A DNA stretch of 64,000 nt, taken from assembly GCF_040253635.1 (NCBI RefSeq), contig NZ_JBEJGX010000003.1, positions 5,791,501-5,855,500 on the forward strand, given 5' to 3'. Source of the DNA: Streptomyces sp. Edi2. Its GTDB lineage: Bacteria; Actinomycetota; Actinomycetes; Streptomycetales; Streptomycetaceae. This document shows positions 8,178 to 16,038 of this stretch, in pieces. The notes under the pieces are model-generated. The model saw only the letters and a program-made list of their open reading frames with translations. It was not told where the DNA came from and made no database searches. Within the stretch, counting starts at the first letter, position 1. The number at the start of each line of letters is the position of its first letter. Position numbers and translations under genes: made by a program.

Positions 8178-9050
8178 TCAGGCTGCGAGTGCGGTCTCAT
8201 ATTCGGCGGGACTGCGGTAGCCGAGGCTGCTGTGTAGTCGGTGCAAGTTGTACCAGCCCTCGATGAAATCAAAGATCGCGGTGCGGGCGGCGGCCCGGCT
8301 GGGCCAGGCGGCAGTGCCGAGCAACTCTCGCTTGATGGTGGCGAAGAACGACTCGGCGAGCGCGTTGTCCCAGCACTGGCCGGTGCGGCCGACCGACAGC
8401 CGGATGCCGAACTGGTCAGCCAGGGAGGCGAATTGCTGACTGGTGTACTGGCACCCGCGATCGGAGTGGAAGATCACCGGACGGGTGGGGCGACGCTGCC
8501 GGCAGGCGGCCTTGAGAGCATCGGCGACCAGATCGGTCCGCAGGTGATCGGCTGTCGCCCAGCCCACCACCCGGCGCGAGGCGATGTCGATGACAGTGGC
8601 CAGGTAGAGCCAGCCCTCCTCGGTCGGGATGTACGTGATGTCGCCGCACCAGCGAGCGTCGAGGGCCGCTGCGTCGGGCCGGAAGTCCCGGACAACGAGG
8701 TCGGGCCGCACGGCAGCTCGTGGATCGGGGATCGTGGTCGGGTGCCGCCGTCTGCGGTGCCGGCCCTGCAGCCCGGCGGCCCGCATCAGCCGGGCGACGC
8801 GGCGACGGCCGCATCTGGAGCCCTCACGCTTCAGTGCGGCGTGGATGCGTGGGGAGCCGTAGGTGCCGCGCGAGTGCTCATGGACTTGCGTGATCTGTTC
8901 GGTCAGCTCGGCGTCGCGGGCTGCCCGCGGGCCGGGAGTACCGGTGCGGCGGGCGTAGAAGGCGGTTCTGGAGACCCTCAGCAGTTCACACGCTCGTTTG
9001 ACGTTGTGGCCGCTCTGCTTCTCCGCCTCGATGAACGGGTGCACCGTCAC
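8178..9050 (-). CDS. IS3-family transposase OrfB (DDE integrase domain)
   Basis: The frame encodes the catalytic part: an HTH_21-like region (CELLRVSRTAFYARR), then the rve integrase core with the three acidic motifs WCGDITYI, HSDRGCQY and ALAESFFATIKREL, and a C-terminal YNLHRLHSSLGY segment. A GTG at 9050 overlaps the OrfA stop (GTGA). The frame itself stays open upstream to 9206, inside orfA, as needed for a -1 programmed frameshift at the CTTTCTTC run near 9070 that would make the OrfAB transposase. Confidence 0.93.
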   Translation of the reverse strand: MTVHPFIEAEKQSGHNVKRACELLRVSRTAFYARRTGTPGPRAARDAELTEQITQVHEHSRGTYGSPRIHAALKREGSRCGRRRVARLMRAAGLQGRHRRRRHPTTIPDPRAAVRPDLVVRDFRPDAAALDARWCGDITYIPTEEGWLYLATVIDIASRRVVGWATADHLRTDLVADALKAACRQRRPTRPVIFHSDRGCQYTSQQFASLADQFGIRLSVGRTGQCWDNALAESFFATIKRELLGTAAWPSRAAARTAIFDFIEGWYNLHRLHSSLGYRSPAEYETALAA

Positions 9051-9355
9051 CGGGTCTCCTTCGCGAAGAAAGCCGTGGCTCGCTTGAGGATGTCGACGTC
9101 CTCGCGCAGTCGGCGGTTCTCTCGCCGCAGCGCGGCCAGTTCCTCGCGTTCGCTGCTGGTCAGGCCTTCGCGCTCGCCCGCGTCGACCTCGGCCTGGCTG
9201 ACCCACAGCCGTACTGCCGTCTCGGTCAGATCGAAGTCCTTGGCGATCTGACCGGCCGAGCGGTCACCGCGCCGGCACAGCTCGACGATCTCCGCCTTGA
9301 ACTCCGGCGTGAACGAACGGCGAGGGCGAGGCTTCTTCTTCCCCATGCTCTCCAT
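9047..9355 (-). CDS. IS3-family transposase OrfA (HTH_Tnp_1)
   Basis: The product of about 102 residues has the Tnp_1 helix-turn-helix (RSFTPEFKAEIVELCRRGD, IAKDFDLTETAVRLWV) and a C-terminal leucine-zipper-like coil (LAALRRENRRLREDVDILKRA) ending in FFAKETR. Three close ATG codons (9364, 9355, 9346) are possible. 9355 is preferred for its distance from GGGAGG. A TTG at 9403 lies inside the terminal repeat and is unlikely. Confidence 0.88.
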   Translation of the reverse strand: MESMGKKKPRPRRSFTPEFKAEIVELCRRGDRSAGQIAKDFDLTETAVRLWVSQAEVDAGEREGLTSSEREELAALRRENRRLREDVDILKRATAFFAKETR

Positions 9356-9421
9356 GATGGACATCCTCCCGGGGCAGAACCCCTGATCTCTGATGTCCGT
9401 CAAAGCGGATCAAGCCCAATC

Positions 9422-9913
9422 TCTGTAGATCCCCGGATCCGATGCTGACCGTGCCAGAACGAGCGGGGAGCCACGGGGAACCGCGGACATCGGCAGTGCA
9501 TTAACCCCGCGTCCGCCAAAGTGCACTCACCGCAGGTCAACCGCCGGGTCGCTCAACCTCGCTCCTAACGCGGTGGTCGATCACCGTTCGCACCAGCCCG
9601 CGCCCGGTGGACTATAAATGGGCAGGATGGCTGAGGCAGGAGCCGGTTTGGCGAGGCATACGCGCGCCTGATCGTTCGGCGAACCCACCGTCGTGGCTGA
9701 CTGTCGGTGGCTGATGTCAAGACGGGTGGGGAGTCATGACATGCCAGATGTGTGCCAGAACGGAGGGGTACCCACAGTCATTTAGGGCGCTTATCGGTGC
9801 ATGAAGCCCTGGAGAGGTCGGGGTTAGTCGCCCGGCTACTGACCTGCAGATCCACCGTGGAGGTTACCTCCAGGCTTACAAAGCAGCGATCGTGAAGGCG
9901 GCGCACAGCTGCA
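9422..9913. other. Intergenic region without a recognisable gene
   Basis: No supported coding region, tRNA or integrase is seen. Two copies of GTGCCAGAACG (near 9450 and 9753) and a TGGAGG-TTA-CCTCCA inverted repeat (9858-9872) are present. GC content and codon pattern are uneven, as expected for remnants of mobile DNA. Confidence 0.4.
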
Positions 9914-10228
9914 TCAGCAGCTTCGCGAATCCTCAGCGCCAGCCTTCCGCCACCTGAGCGCTTCTTCTCGCGCTGCGCTGGCCAGAGCTAGCGCAGCCTG
10001 CACGGGAAGTGACAGCCGGAGTACCCCCGAACCATCCGTTGTTGTCGATGCCGTCGACATAACCTGGGTCGTGTCGATGCCGGCCTCATCCATGGCTCCC
10101 TTCAGTTCCGTCGCAGCGTCCACCGCGCTCCGCCAGCCGGCTACGTAGTCCACGCCGCGTACCCACATCCAGCCGTCCGGTTCCGGAGCCTCGTCGTCGA
10201 AGTTCGGGTCCATCGGATCGTGCTGCAC
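9914..10228 (-). CDS. Small acidic hypothetical protein
   Basis: The 104-residue product begins with an acidic stretch (MDPNFDDEAPEPDG), then WMWVRGVDYVAGWRSAVDAA and an Ala-rich helix. No domain is recognised. The start is GTG at 10228 with GGGAG about 11 bases upstream; an ATG five codons later is an alternative. It is co-oriented with the small-protein operon but separated from it by a strong hairpin, so it is probably transcribed separately. Confidence 0.55.
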   Translation of the reverse strand: MQHDPMDPNFDDEAPEPDGWMWVRGVDYVAGWRSAVDAATELKGAMDEAGIDTTQVMSTASTTTDGSGVLRLSLPVQAALALASAAREEALRWRKAGAEDSRSC

Positions 10229-10338
10229 AGAACGTCACTCCCAGGAGTAGCAGTTGATTACCTGGGGATGTCACCCGCCGGTCAACGGGCATGACAGCGG
10301 CCCCAGTACCATCGGCACCGGGGTCCGCGAGAGCTCCG

Positions 10339-10383
10339 GACCGGACCACCCCGGATGCTGTCCAGGCGAGGGGTGGTCCGGTC
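10339..10383. terminator. Hairpin terminator after the small-protein operon
   Basis: GACCGGACCACCCC (10339-10352) pairs perfectly with GGGGTGGTCCGGTC (10370-10383), a 14-bp stem with a 17-base loop, starting 15 bases beyond the stop of the 30-residue peptide gene. There is no T-tract, as is usual for Streptomyces. Confidence 0.75.
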
Positions 10384-10397
10384 TCACATGTCTTTGG

Positions 10398-10490
10398 TCA
10401 GCCGTTGTCAGGGGTGCTGATGACGACAAGCGGCACGACTATCGCCGCCCAGACGGCCACGATCAGCACGCTGAATAATCGCTGTCTCAC
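10398..10490 (-). CDS. 30-residue single-span membrane peptide
   Basis: The GTG start overlaps the stop of the DUF7848 gene as GTGA (10487-10490). The peptide is a short basic head (MRQR), one hydrophobic helix of about 20 residues (LFSVLIVAVWAAIVVPLVVI) and a polar tail (STPDNG). Third positions are G/C-rich except near the 5' end. The overlap with the upstream stop, the transmembrane pattern and the terminator right behind it support a real gene. It would insert with N-in/C-out topology. Function is unknown; a membrane partner for the two upstream small cytoplasmic proteins is a possibility. Confidence 0.6.
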   Translation of the reverse strand: MRQRLFSVLIVAVWAAIVVPLVVISTPDNG

Positions 10491-10732
10491 AGGCACTCAC
10501 CGTCCGTTGGCGTCATGCGCCAGAAGCGTGTGACGGTTTCGCGGTACTGGCGGTGCGAGGGATTTCGGCCGGTGTGCGAGAAGGCCCAGTCGCGTGCGAC
10601 CTCGAACTCTTCCGAGGGGTCTGCTGCGGCGTCGCAGGACATGCACTCCAACTCGTGCACCATCTCGGGGGCTTCTGGAGCGGTCTCCGGCCCCATCGTC
10701 CACCTGAGGTAGCGATAGACCGACCTGTTCAC
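10487..10732 (-). CDS. DUF7848-type small protein
   Basis: The 81-residue protein (MNRSVYRYLRWTM, ELECMSCDAAADPSEEFEVARDWAFSHTGRNPSHRQYRETVTRFWRM) matches the small Streptomyces family now called DUF7848. It has one CxxC (CMSC) and a conserved WAFSHTGRNPSH segment. The GTG start overlaps the stop of the 74-residue gene by GTGA, and its own stop overlaps the start of the 30-residue peptide the same way, giving three coupled genes. Members often lie near XRE regulators, as here. Confidence 0.75.
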   Translation of the reverse strand: MNRSVYRYLRWTMGPETAPEAPEMVHELECMSCDAAADPSEEFEVARDWAFSHTGRNPSHRQYRETVTRFWRMTPTDGECL

Positions 10733-10953
10733 AGCCCGCTCCTGCTGTGAGCGTTGAGTTCTGCGACTCGTGAGCTCAGGTCGTCACAGGAACCGAGTGC
10801 ACGTAGATCCTCCGGACGTGCATCCCATTCGATCCCACCTTGGGGCGGACGCAGTTGTACGTGCGACCACCTGAAGTCCATGACCCGGCCGACTCGGCCG
10901 CTCCTGGTGTCCAGCGTCAAAGTGCCCAGCGCAGGGGCTTTCTTGTCGCTCAT
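10729..10953 (-). CDS. Small conserved protein upstream of DUF7848
   Basis: The 74-residue product contains LDTRSGRVGRVMDFRWSHVQLRPP and a WDARPEDLR segment, an SH3-like small-barrel pattern that I recall in proteins encoded beside DUF7848 genes. It is the first gene of a three-gene chain joined by GTGA overlaps. No good ribosome site precedes the ATG (the complement of AAGGAGG lies there), so translation may be leaderless or weak. Function is unknown. Confidence 0.65.
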   Translation of the reverse strand: MSDKKAPALGTLTLDTRSGRVGRVMDFRWSHVQLRPPQGGIEWDARPEDLRALGSCDDLSSRVAELNAHSRSGL

Positions 10954-11009
10954 GCAAGGAGGATCACGGCGGTGCCCAGGACGTAGGAACCTCGCCCAAA
11001 ACCCATTTT

Positions 11010-11050
11010 GGGACGTCCCGGAGGAGGTAGAGCGTCCCTAGCAACGTCCC
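11010..11050. promoter_or_regulatory. GGGACG repeats in the divergent promoter
   Basis: The GGGACGTCCC palindrome (11010-11019) and two further CGTCCC copies (11033-11038 and 11045-11050) lie between the small-protein operon and the XRE gene. Repeated GGGACG words in this position suggest binding sites of the divergently encoded XRE protein or of a paralogue. Confidence 0.5.
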
Positions 11051-11072
11051 AACTTCCAGGGAGAGACTGCGG

Positions 11073-11815
11073 ATGCCGAACGAGAGGCTTCGTGCCGCCA
11101 TGGCAGCCGGAGGGTGGACCCATGCCACCCTCGCAGCGAGGGCTCAGGTGGACCCCAAGTCCGTAGAGCGATGGGTCAACTTGGGTCGGACGCTCGACGA
11201 GCGACGGCCCTGCTGGCGGCTGAGACGTTAGGAGAAGACGTGCATGCACTTTGGCCGGCGCTCAGGCAAGCACGCTCTGCCCGCGCTGTCAGCTCCGAGC
11301 TGGTCGCGTTGTACGACCAGCGGGCGGACGTTCCCGTATCCACGTTCACGGACATGCTGGCGGAGGCCCGCGAGAACATCGACGTACTCGTCTACGCGGC
11401 GGTCTTCCTGCACGAGGGATTTCCCCGCCTGAACGATCTGCTCCGTGAGCGCGCCGCCGAAGGGTGCTCCGTACGCATCGCGTTGGGTGATGCGGAGAGC
11501 GAGAACGTGCGGCAGCGCGGCGAGGAGGAACGGTTCGGGCACGGCATCGAATCGCGTTGCCGGCTCGCCCTCATGCACTACCGGCCGCTCCTCGGGGTAC
11601 CCGGAGTCGAGATCCGGACCCACGGAACCACGCTGTACAACTCCATCTACCGGGCGGACGATCAGCTCCTGGCCAATGCCCATGTCTGGGGAGTGAACGC
11701 CTACGGAGCGCCCGTGTGGCACCTTCGGCGCAACGGGGATGGTGGAATCTTCGACACCTACGCCCAGAGCTTCGACGCGGTATGGACGACGGCGAAGCCC
11801 GTACCCGAGGAGTGA
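11073..11815 (+). pseudogene. XRE-type regulator, frameshifted after the HTH
   Basis: From ATG 11073 the frame encodes a helix-turn-helix (LRAAMAAGGWTHATLAARAQVDPKSVERWVNLGRT) but runs into TAG at 11229 after 52 codons. The rest of the protein continues in the next frame (ATALLAAETLGEDVHALWP, LVALYDQRADVP, ENIDVLVYAAVFL, LYNSIYRADDQLLANAHVWG) to TGA at 11813. Intact Streptomyces homologues join these two parts directly after GRT, so a one-base loss near 11193 is the simplest explanation. The C-terminal part is the PLD-like domain that follows the HTH in this family. If not a sequence error, the regulator is inactive or made as two pieces. Confidence 0.75.
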
Positions 11816-11818
11816 ACC

Positions 11819-12289
11819 CTGTCGCGTACCGAGTACTACGACGATCCCGACGCCCCCGAGCCCAACAGTCTCGTTGTTGCCGCTTCAGCCGTGGTGACCG
11901 ACGACGAGGGTCGCATCCTGCTCCAGCGGCGCCGGGACAACGACCTCTGGGCCCTGCCCGGCGGTGGCATGGAGATGACCGACTCCCTTCCCGGCACCGC
12001 GGTCCGGGAGGTCAAGGAGGAGACCGGGCTGGATGTGGAGATCACGGGGCTGGTGGGGACGTACACCGATCCCCGTCACGTGATCGCCTACACGGACGGA
12101 GAGGTACGGCGGCAGTTCAACGTGTGCTTCACCGCGCGCCTCGTCGGAGGGCAGCTTGCCATCTCGGACGAGTCCACGGAGCTGCGGTTCATCCACCCCG
12201 ATGAGATCGGCGATCTCCCGATGCACCACACGCAGCAGCTTCGTATCCAGCACTTCCTGGAGCATCGGGAGCGCCCCTACCTGGGGTGA
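11819..12289 (+). CDS. Nudix hydrolase with probable CTG start
   Basis: The Nudix box is clear: GGMEMTD...AVREVKEETGL, with Asp in place of the first Glu as in close relatives I recall. The protein would hydrolyse a nucleoside diphosphate derivative; the substrate is unknown. The usual N-terminus (SRTEYYDDPDAPEPNSLVVAASAVVTDDEG) is in frame from a CTG at 11819, preceded by GAGGAG that overlaps the stop of the regulator gene. The first standard start is GTG at 11891, which would remove the first beta strand. I therefore give the CTG start (156 residues). Nudix genes commonly follow this XRE family, consistent with an operon. Confidence 0.8.
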   Translation: MSRTEYYDDPDAPEPNSLVVAASAVVTDDEGRILLQRRRDNDLWALPGGGMEMTDSLPGTAVREVKEETGLDVEITGLVGTYTDPRHVIAYTDGEVRRQFNVCFTARLVGGQLAISDESTELRFIHPDEIGDLPMHHTQQLRIQHFLEHRERPYLG

Positions 12290-12298
12290 TGACCCGAG

Positions 12299-12967
12299 TC
12301 ATTCCCCGGCCGGAGCCACGCCCACCGGGCAGCTCACGCCCGTCCCACCGATCCCGCAGTAGCCGGCCGGGTTCTTGTCGAGGTACTGCTGGTGGTATCC
12401 CTCGGCCGGGTAGAAGGGGCGGGTGGTGTCGGCGGGGAGGATTTCGGTGGTGATGTCGGCGTGGCCGGAGTCGTGGAGGACGGTGCGGTAGGCGTCGCGG
12501 GAGGCTTCGGCGGCCTGCTGCTGGGCGGGGGAGTGGGTGTAGATGGCGGAGCGGTACTGAGTGCCGACGTCGTTGCCCTGGCGGAAGCCCTGGGTGGGGT
12601 CGTGGGACTCCCAGAAAAGTTTCAGCAGGGTGCCGTACGAGACGATCTTGGGGTCGAAGACGACGCGGACGGCCTCGGTGTGGCCGGTGTGGCCGCTGCA
12701 GACCTCTTCGTAGGTGGGGTTCGGGGTGTGGCCGCCCTGGTAGCCGACGACGGTGGTCCAGACGCCCTCGGTCTGCCAGAACTTCCGCTCGGCGCCCCAG
12801 AAGCAGCCCAGGCCGAAGTCGGCGATCTGCAGGCCGGCCGGGTAGGGGCCGAGCAGCGGGTTGCCGAGGACGGTGTGCCGGTCGGGGACGGTGAAGGCCC
12901 GCTCGGGGCGCCCGTCGAGTGCTTCGTCCGGCGTGGGGAGGTGGGTCTTGAAGCGGGAGAAGAGCAT
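12299..12967 (-). CDS. msrA: Peptide methionine sulfoxide reductase MsrA
   Basis: The 222-residue enzyme reduces methionine-S-sulfoxide in proteins. The catalytic motif GCFWGAE has Cys55, and resolving Cys residues lie in the C-terminal [16 protein letters not shown]. Other MsrA blocks are [22 protein letters not shown] and [12 protein letters not shown]. The ATG at 12967 has AGGAG nine bases upstream. It converges with the Nudix gene. A much longer open frame upstream in phase is non-coding. Confidence 0.95.
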   Translation of the reverse strand: MLFSRFKTHLPTPDEALDGRPERAFTVPDRHTVLGNPLLGPYPAGLQIADFGLGCFWGAERKFWQTEGVWTTVVGYQGGHTPNPTYEEVCSGHTGHTEAVRVVFDPKIVSYGTLLKLFWESHDPTQGFRQGNDVGTQYRSAIYTHSPAQQQAAEASRDAYRTVLHDSGHADITTEILPADTTRPFYPAEGYHQQYLDKNPAGYCGIGGTGVSCPVGVAPAGE

Positions 12968-13112
12968 GGGATCAGGCTCCTGGGCTGGGCGGGCGGGACG
13001 CGGCTGGTGGCTGGACGCGGATGATCGCTGCGCTGGGCCGGACTCGGTCGATGGCTGGCGGAGAACGTGTGTCTGGGGGAACGCCGGGGGAGTGTGGGGT
13101 ATTCCGTCCCAG

Positions 13113-13160
13113 GGCGGTAGGGCGGTAGGGCGGTAGGGCAGTAAGGCGGCAGGGCGGGTG
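13113..13160. repeat. Octamer tandem array (GGCGGTAG)
   Basis: Three perfect GGCGGTAG units followed by three degenerate ones occupy the gap between msrA and the DUF1963 gene. The rest of 12968-13254 holds no gene. Confidence 0.9.
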
Positions 13161-13254
13161 GGTAGACGGAATGGTCGTCGTGGGTGTGAGGGGCAATCGC
13201 GGTGGGCGGGCGAGGGCAGATGAACGCTCGTCCGCCGACCCGGTAGCCGTGCCG

Positions 13255-14109
13255 TCAGCCGCACTGCCAGGTGAACATCGCGCGGTCGAAGCGGCGTTCG
13301 GCCAGGTCCTCGGGGCGTATGAGCCAGTAGAGGGCGCCGCAGTCGCCCCACATCATGTCGGCGTCGTTGTCCGTGTCGATCTGGGCCAGCAGGACCCAGC
13401 GGAGTGTTTCCTCCTCGATGCGCGGGTCGCCCCACGGCGGGCCGCCGAGGGCTCCGCGGGCGACCTCGGACTCCACCGCGTCCTGTTGGGGGTTCGCGTG
13501 GCCGCCGAGGCGGTGTTCGGTGCCTCCGGAGTGGTCGTACAGCGCCTCCTGGAAGTCTTCGCCCCACAGCGGGTGGTCGTCCGGCAGCGAGTCGAACTCC
13601 TGCTGGACCACGGGGTGCCAGGTGTACGGGGCGGTCGCCTCCGTGCGTGCTGTCAACGGCACCTCGGGGTAGGGCCGGATTCCTTCCGGTGTGGCGCGTG
13701 CGGCGGTGGGGACGTCCGCCGGTGTGTACAGCACGCGTGCGCCCGCCCAGGTGTCGGGTTCATGGGGCGCGACCAAGGCGCTGCCGTCGTCGAGCTGCCC
13801 GTCGAAGTAGAAGAAGGCCAGCGTGCCGTCGGTCGGTATGGCGATGTCGAGGGCGGCCGAGGGGAGCAGAGCGCAGTCGAGCGAAGCGATGAAGGCGAGC
13901 GGGCCGTGGCCCTCCCAGACGGGCCATTCCGTGTCCTCGGGCAGTTCCGGGAGGCCGCCGAGCCGGCCGACGACCGGGGCGGTCCCGGGGGCCGTCGCCT
14001 TCTCCAGTCGCAGGCCCGGTCGCAGCAGGCCGATCCACCGCTCGGCGATCTCGGCGGACAGGTGCGTGTGGGCGAGCGTGTGCAGCGGTTCAACGGTGCT
14101 CAGGGTCAT
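13255..14109 (-). CDS. YwqG/DUF1963 family protein
   Basis: The 284-residue protein shows the DUF1963 pattern: SRLGG-like [43 protein letters not shown], then [10 protein letters not shown] and a C-terminal [20 protein letters not shown]. It is a soluble protein of unknown biochemical role related to Bacillus YwqG. The ATG at 14109 begins the conserved region; the frame upstream is Arg/Pro-rich and non-coding. It lies in the conserved msrA-metB block. Confidence 0.85.
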   Translation of the reverse strand: MTLSTVEPLHTLAHTHLSAEIAERWIGLLRPGLRLEKATAPGTAPVVGRLGGLPELPEDTEWPVWEGHGPLAFIASLDCALLPSAALDIAIPTDGTLAFFYFDGQLDDGSALVAPHEPDTWAGARVLYTPADVPTAARATPEGIRPYPEVPLTARTEATAPYTWHPVVQQEFDSLPDDHPLWGEDFQEALYDHSGGTEHRLGGHANPQQDAVESEVARGALGGPPWGDPRIEEETLRWVLLAQIDTDNDADMMWGDCGALYWLIRPEDLAERRFDRAMFTWQCG

Positions 14110-14492
14110 GTGGTCGATGATGCACGGGGCCACTGACAGTCGGTTGTGGGTGTGGGATTGAGTCTGCGGGCCGGCGTCGTCAGGGTGCGGAGCCGAGCCG
14201 TTCGGAGTCGTTTGGGGCCGAGCCGTTTGGGGCCCCTTGGAGCCGGGCTGTTTGGAGCCGTTCGGGGATGGCGTTCGGCTGGCCCTCGGCTTCCGGCTCG
14301 CCCTGTGCCTGTGGCCCGTATCTCCTGTGCGCGCGGCCCGTCCCTCCGGTGTCCGGCCCGCCTCGACGGTCCGGCCGGTCCTCTGCGCACCGCCCGTCCT
14401 CTGCACGCGTCTCGCCGCGTGGCCCGCTGCCTTCTGCGCGGCCCGCTGCCCTCCGCGCGGAAGCCGCTTCCGTCTGCCCGCCCGGGCCCGCC
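14110..14492. repeat. Degenerate GAGCCGTTTGG-type repeats
   Basis: This 380-bp gap has no convincing gene. About 14187-14270 is an imperfect array of GAGCCGTTYGGRG words, and the rest is rich in GCCCG words. Open frames over it are low-complexity Pro/Arg/Ala and are not supported. Confidence 0.6.
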
Positions 14493-15653
14493 CTACTGCC
14501 CCGCCGGCGGAAAACCTGCCGCGTTGCCGCCCAGTTGTTCCCAGCCCGCGATGGCCTGGGCGCGGTAGGCGGCGTACTCGGCGGCGGGGCTGCGGCCGTA
14601 CGACCAGGGGACCGCGCCCACGTGGCCGTCGACCAGGCGGAGCTGTTCCAGGGCCTCGGCGTAGCGCTCGGCGCGGACCAGGAACCAGACCAGCAGGTGG
14701 CGGACGTGCGGCGCCATGGGGTGGTCGGCGGGGGCCTCGCGGAGGGCGAAGTGGGCGCCCTCGATCGCGCGCTCGACGACCGCGCTCCGGTAGAGGCTGC
14801 GGACCAGGTTGGCCTCGGGGAGGTGGTCATAGACCGCGAAGAGGGGGAGGGCCGGGAGAAGGGTCTTGGCGGGGGCGGTGGCCGCCGCGCGCTCGGCGAA
14901 GGCTTCGGCCTCCTTGCGGGAGCCGTGCCACTTCTCGGACCAGTAGGGGAGCGCGGCGAGGTGTGCGCCCATGTGCTGCGGGGCGCGCTGGACGACCTTC
15001 GTCCACAGCTCCTCGTAGTCGGCGGGGCGGTCGCCCAGGCCGCGGGCGACGGCCAGCTCGGTGATGTACGGGATCGGGCTGCCGGGCGCCAGCAGGGCCG
15101 CCTCCCGGCAGACCGTACGGGCCTCTTCGAGGATCATGCGGAAGTCCTGCGAGCCCGGGTCGCGCAGGGCCTGGACCACCAGGAACTGGGCGTGCGTCTG
15201 GGCGCCGCCCGGGTCCTTGGGGGCCTCCGAACGCCAGGTCCGCAGCCAGATCCCGCCGGTCCGCCCGCCGTCGCCGTACCCCGGGGCCGTACCGCGCCGC
15301 TGCTGCTCCGTCGCCTCCTCCGCGGCCAGCTCGAACGCGGCGGCGCCGGCCAGCGTCTGCACCCGCTGCCAGCGCCGCTCCCAGTCGTCGCCGGTGGACT
15401 TCAGCAGCGCGGCGGCCGGGCGCCAGTCATGTGTCCGGCGCATCTCCTCCAGCGCATCGGCCAGTTCCTGGTCGGGGCCGGGCAACCGGACGTCGAGCTC
15501 GTCCAGCGGTACGAAGCCGTAGCCGGCCATCGGGTCGGAGGCCACCACCAGGCCCTGCCGGGTGTGCTGCACGGCCCGCCGGCGCCGCATCCAGGGCAGG
15601 AAGACGAAACCGCCGAGCGCGAGCGCGGCGAAGAGAACGAGCAGAGCGTCCAT
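14493..15653 (-). CDS. Conserved Streptomyces membrane-anchored protein
   Basis: The 386-residue protein starts with a single hydrophobic helix (about residues 2-21) followed by MRRRR, so the rest faces the cytoplasm. The body is helical and contains repeated HDWRPAAALLKSTG, WQRVQTLAGAAAFELA, and AEANLVRSLYRSAVVERAIEGAHFA segments that look TPR- or DUF4034-like. I recall close homologues across Streptomyces with no defined function. It is transcribed away from metB. Confidence 0.75.
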   Translation of the reverse strand: MDALLVLFAALALGGFVFLPWMRRRRAVQHTRQGLVVASDPMAGYGFVPLDELDVRLPGPDQELADALEEMRRTHDWRPAAALLKSTGDDWERRWQRVQTLAGAAAFELAAEEATEQQRRGTAPGYGDGGRTGGIWLRTWRSEAPKDPGGAQTHAQFLVVQALRDPGSQDFRMILEEARTVCREAALLAPGSPIPYITELAVARGLGDRPADYEELWTKVVQRAPQHMGAHLAALPYWSEKWHGSRKEAEAFAERAAATAPAKTLLPALPLFAVYDHLPEANLVRSLYRSAVVERAIEGAHFALREAPADHPMAPHVRHLLVWFLVRAERYAEALEQLRLVDGHVGAVPWSYGRSPAAEYAAYRAQAIAGWEQLGGNAAGFPPAGQ

Positions 15654-16038
15654 GTGGGGTGTCCTGTACCTGTACGGCTATCGGTAGCGGTGTGGGGGTG
15701 GGGGTGGGTGTGGGTGTTGGTGTCGGTCCTGGTGCCCGGTGGCCGTGGGCCGTAGTGGTCACGGCTACCGCTGTAACGCTAACCGTGCGGGGCGAAGGCG
15801 CGGCGGGAGCGGCGGGCGCTGGGGCGCTGAGGGGATGGGAGTGGCGGGAGAGTGGCGGGGGAGTCGTAGGGGCGGCTGGGATGGCGGAGGGTGGTGGGGT
15901 GGTGACGCGCGGTTGAGGTGATGCGGTGGGGGCCGGTGGGTGGTCCTGCCGTCCTGCAGTTCTTCGTATGTATCCACTATTCGGGCGACCAGAAAGTTCC
16001 GAAAAGTAAGGTCGCGAGGCCGACTACCCTCGTTTGGC
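15654..16038. other. Divergent intergenic region upstream of metB
   Basis: A GTGGGTGTGG-type simple repeat occupies about 15690-15735, followed by GC-rich sequence with no gene. The last 90 bp before metB are less GC-rich and should hold its promoter, but I see no clear riboswitch or operator. Confidence 0.5.

Larger units (their letters stand above)
8138..9418 (-). mobile_element. Intact IS3-family insertion sequence, 1281 bp
   Basis: The element is bounded by 28-bp terminal inverted repeats (8138-8165 and 9391-9418) that match at 25 of 28 positions and end in TG...CA. It is flanked by the direct repeat ATC (8135-8137 and 9419-9421), a 3-bp target duplication. It carries overlapping orfA and orfB in the -1 relation typical of IS3. 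All DDE motifs and both ends are present, so it looks transposition-competent and recently inserted. No obvious gene is interrupted at the target. Confidence 0.93.

Noticed and set aside
9422..9913. tRNA or attachment site for an integrative element
   Set aside because: No cloverleaf could be drawn and no integrase or direct-repeat boundary was found.
14110..14492. Small Arg/Pro-rich genes in the gap upstream of the DUF1963 gene
   Set aside because: All frames are low-complexity products of degenerate repeats, without ribosome sites.
15900..16038. SAM riboswitch upstream of metB
   Set aside because: No conserved riboswitch core or terminator/anti-terminator pair could be recognised by eye.
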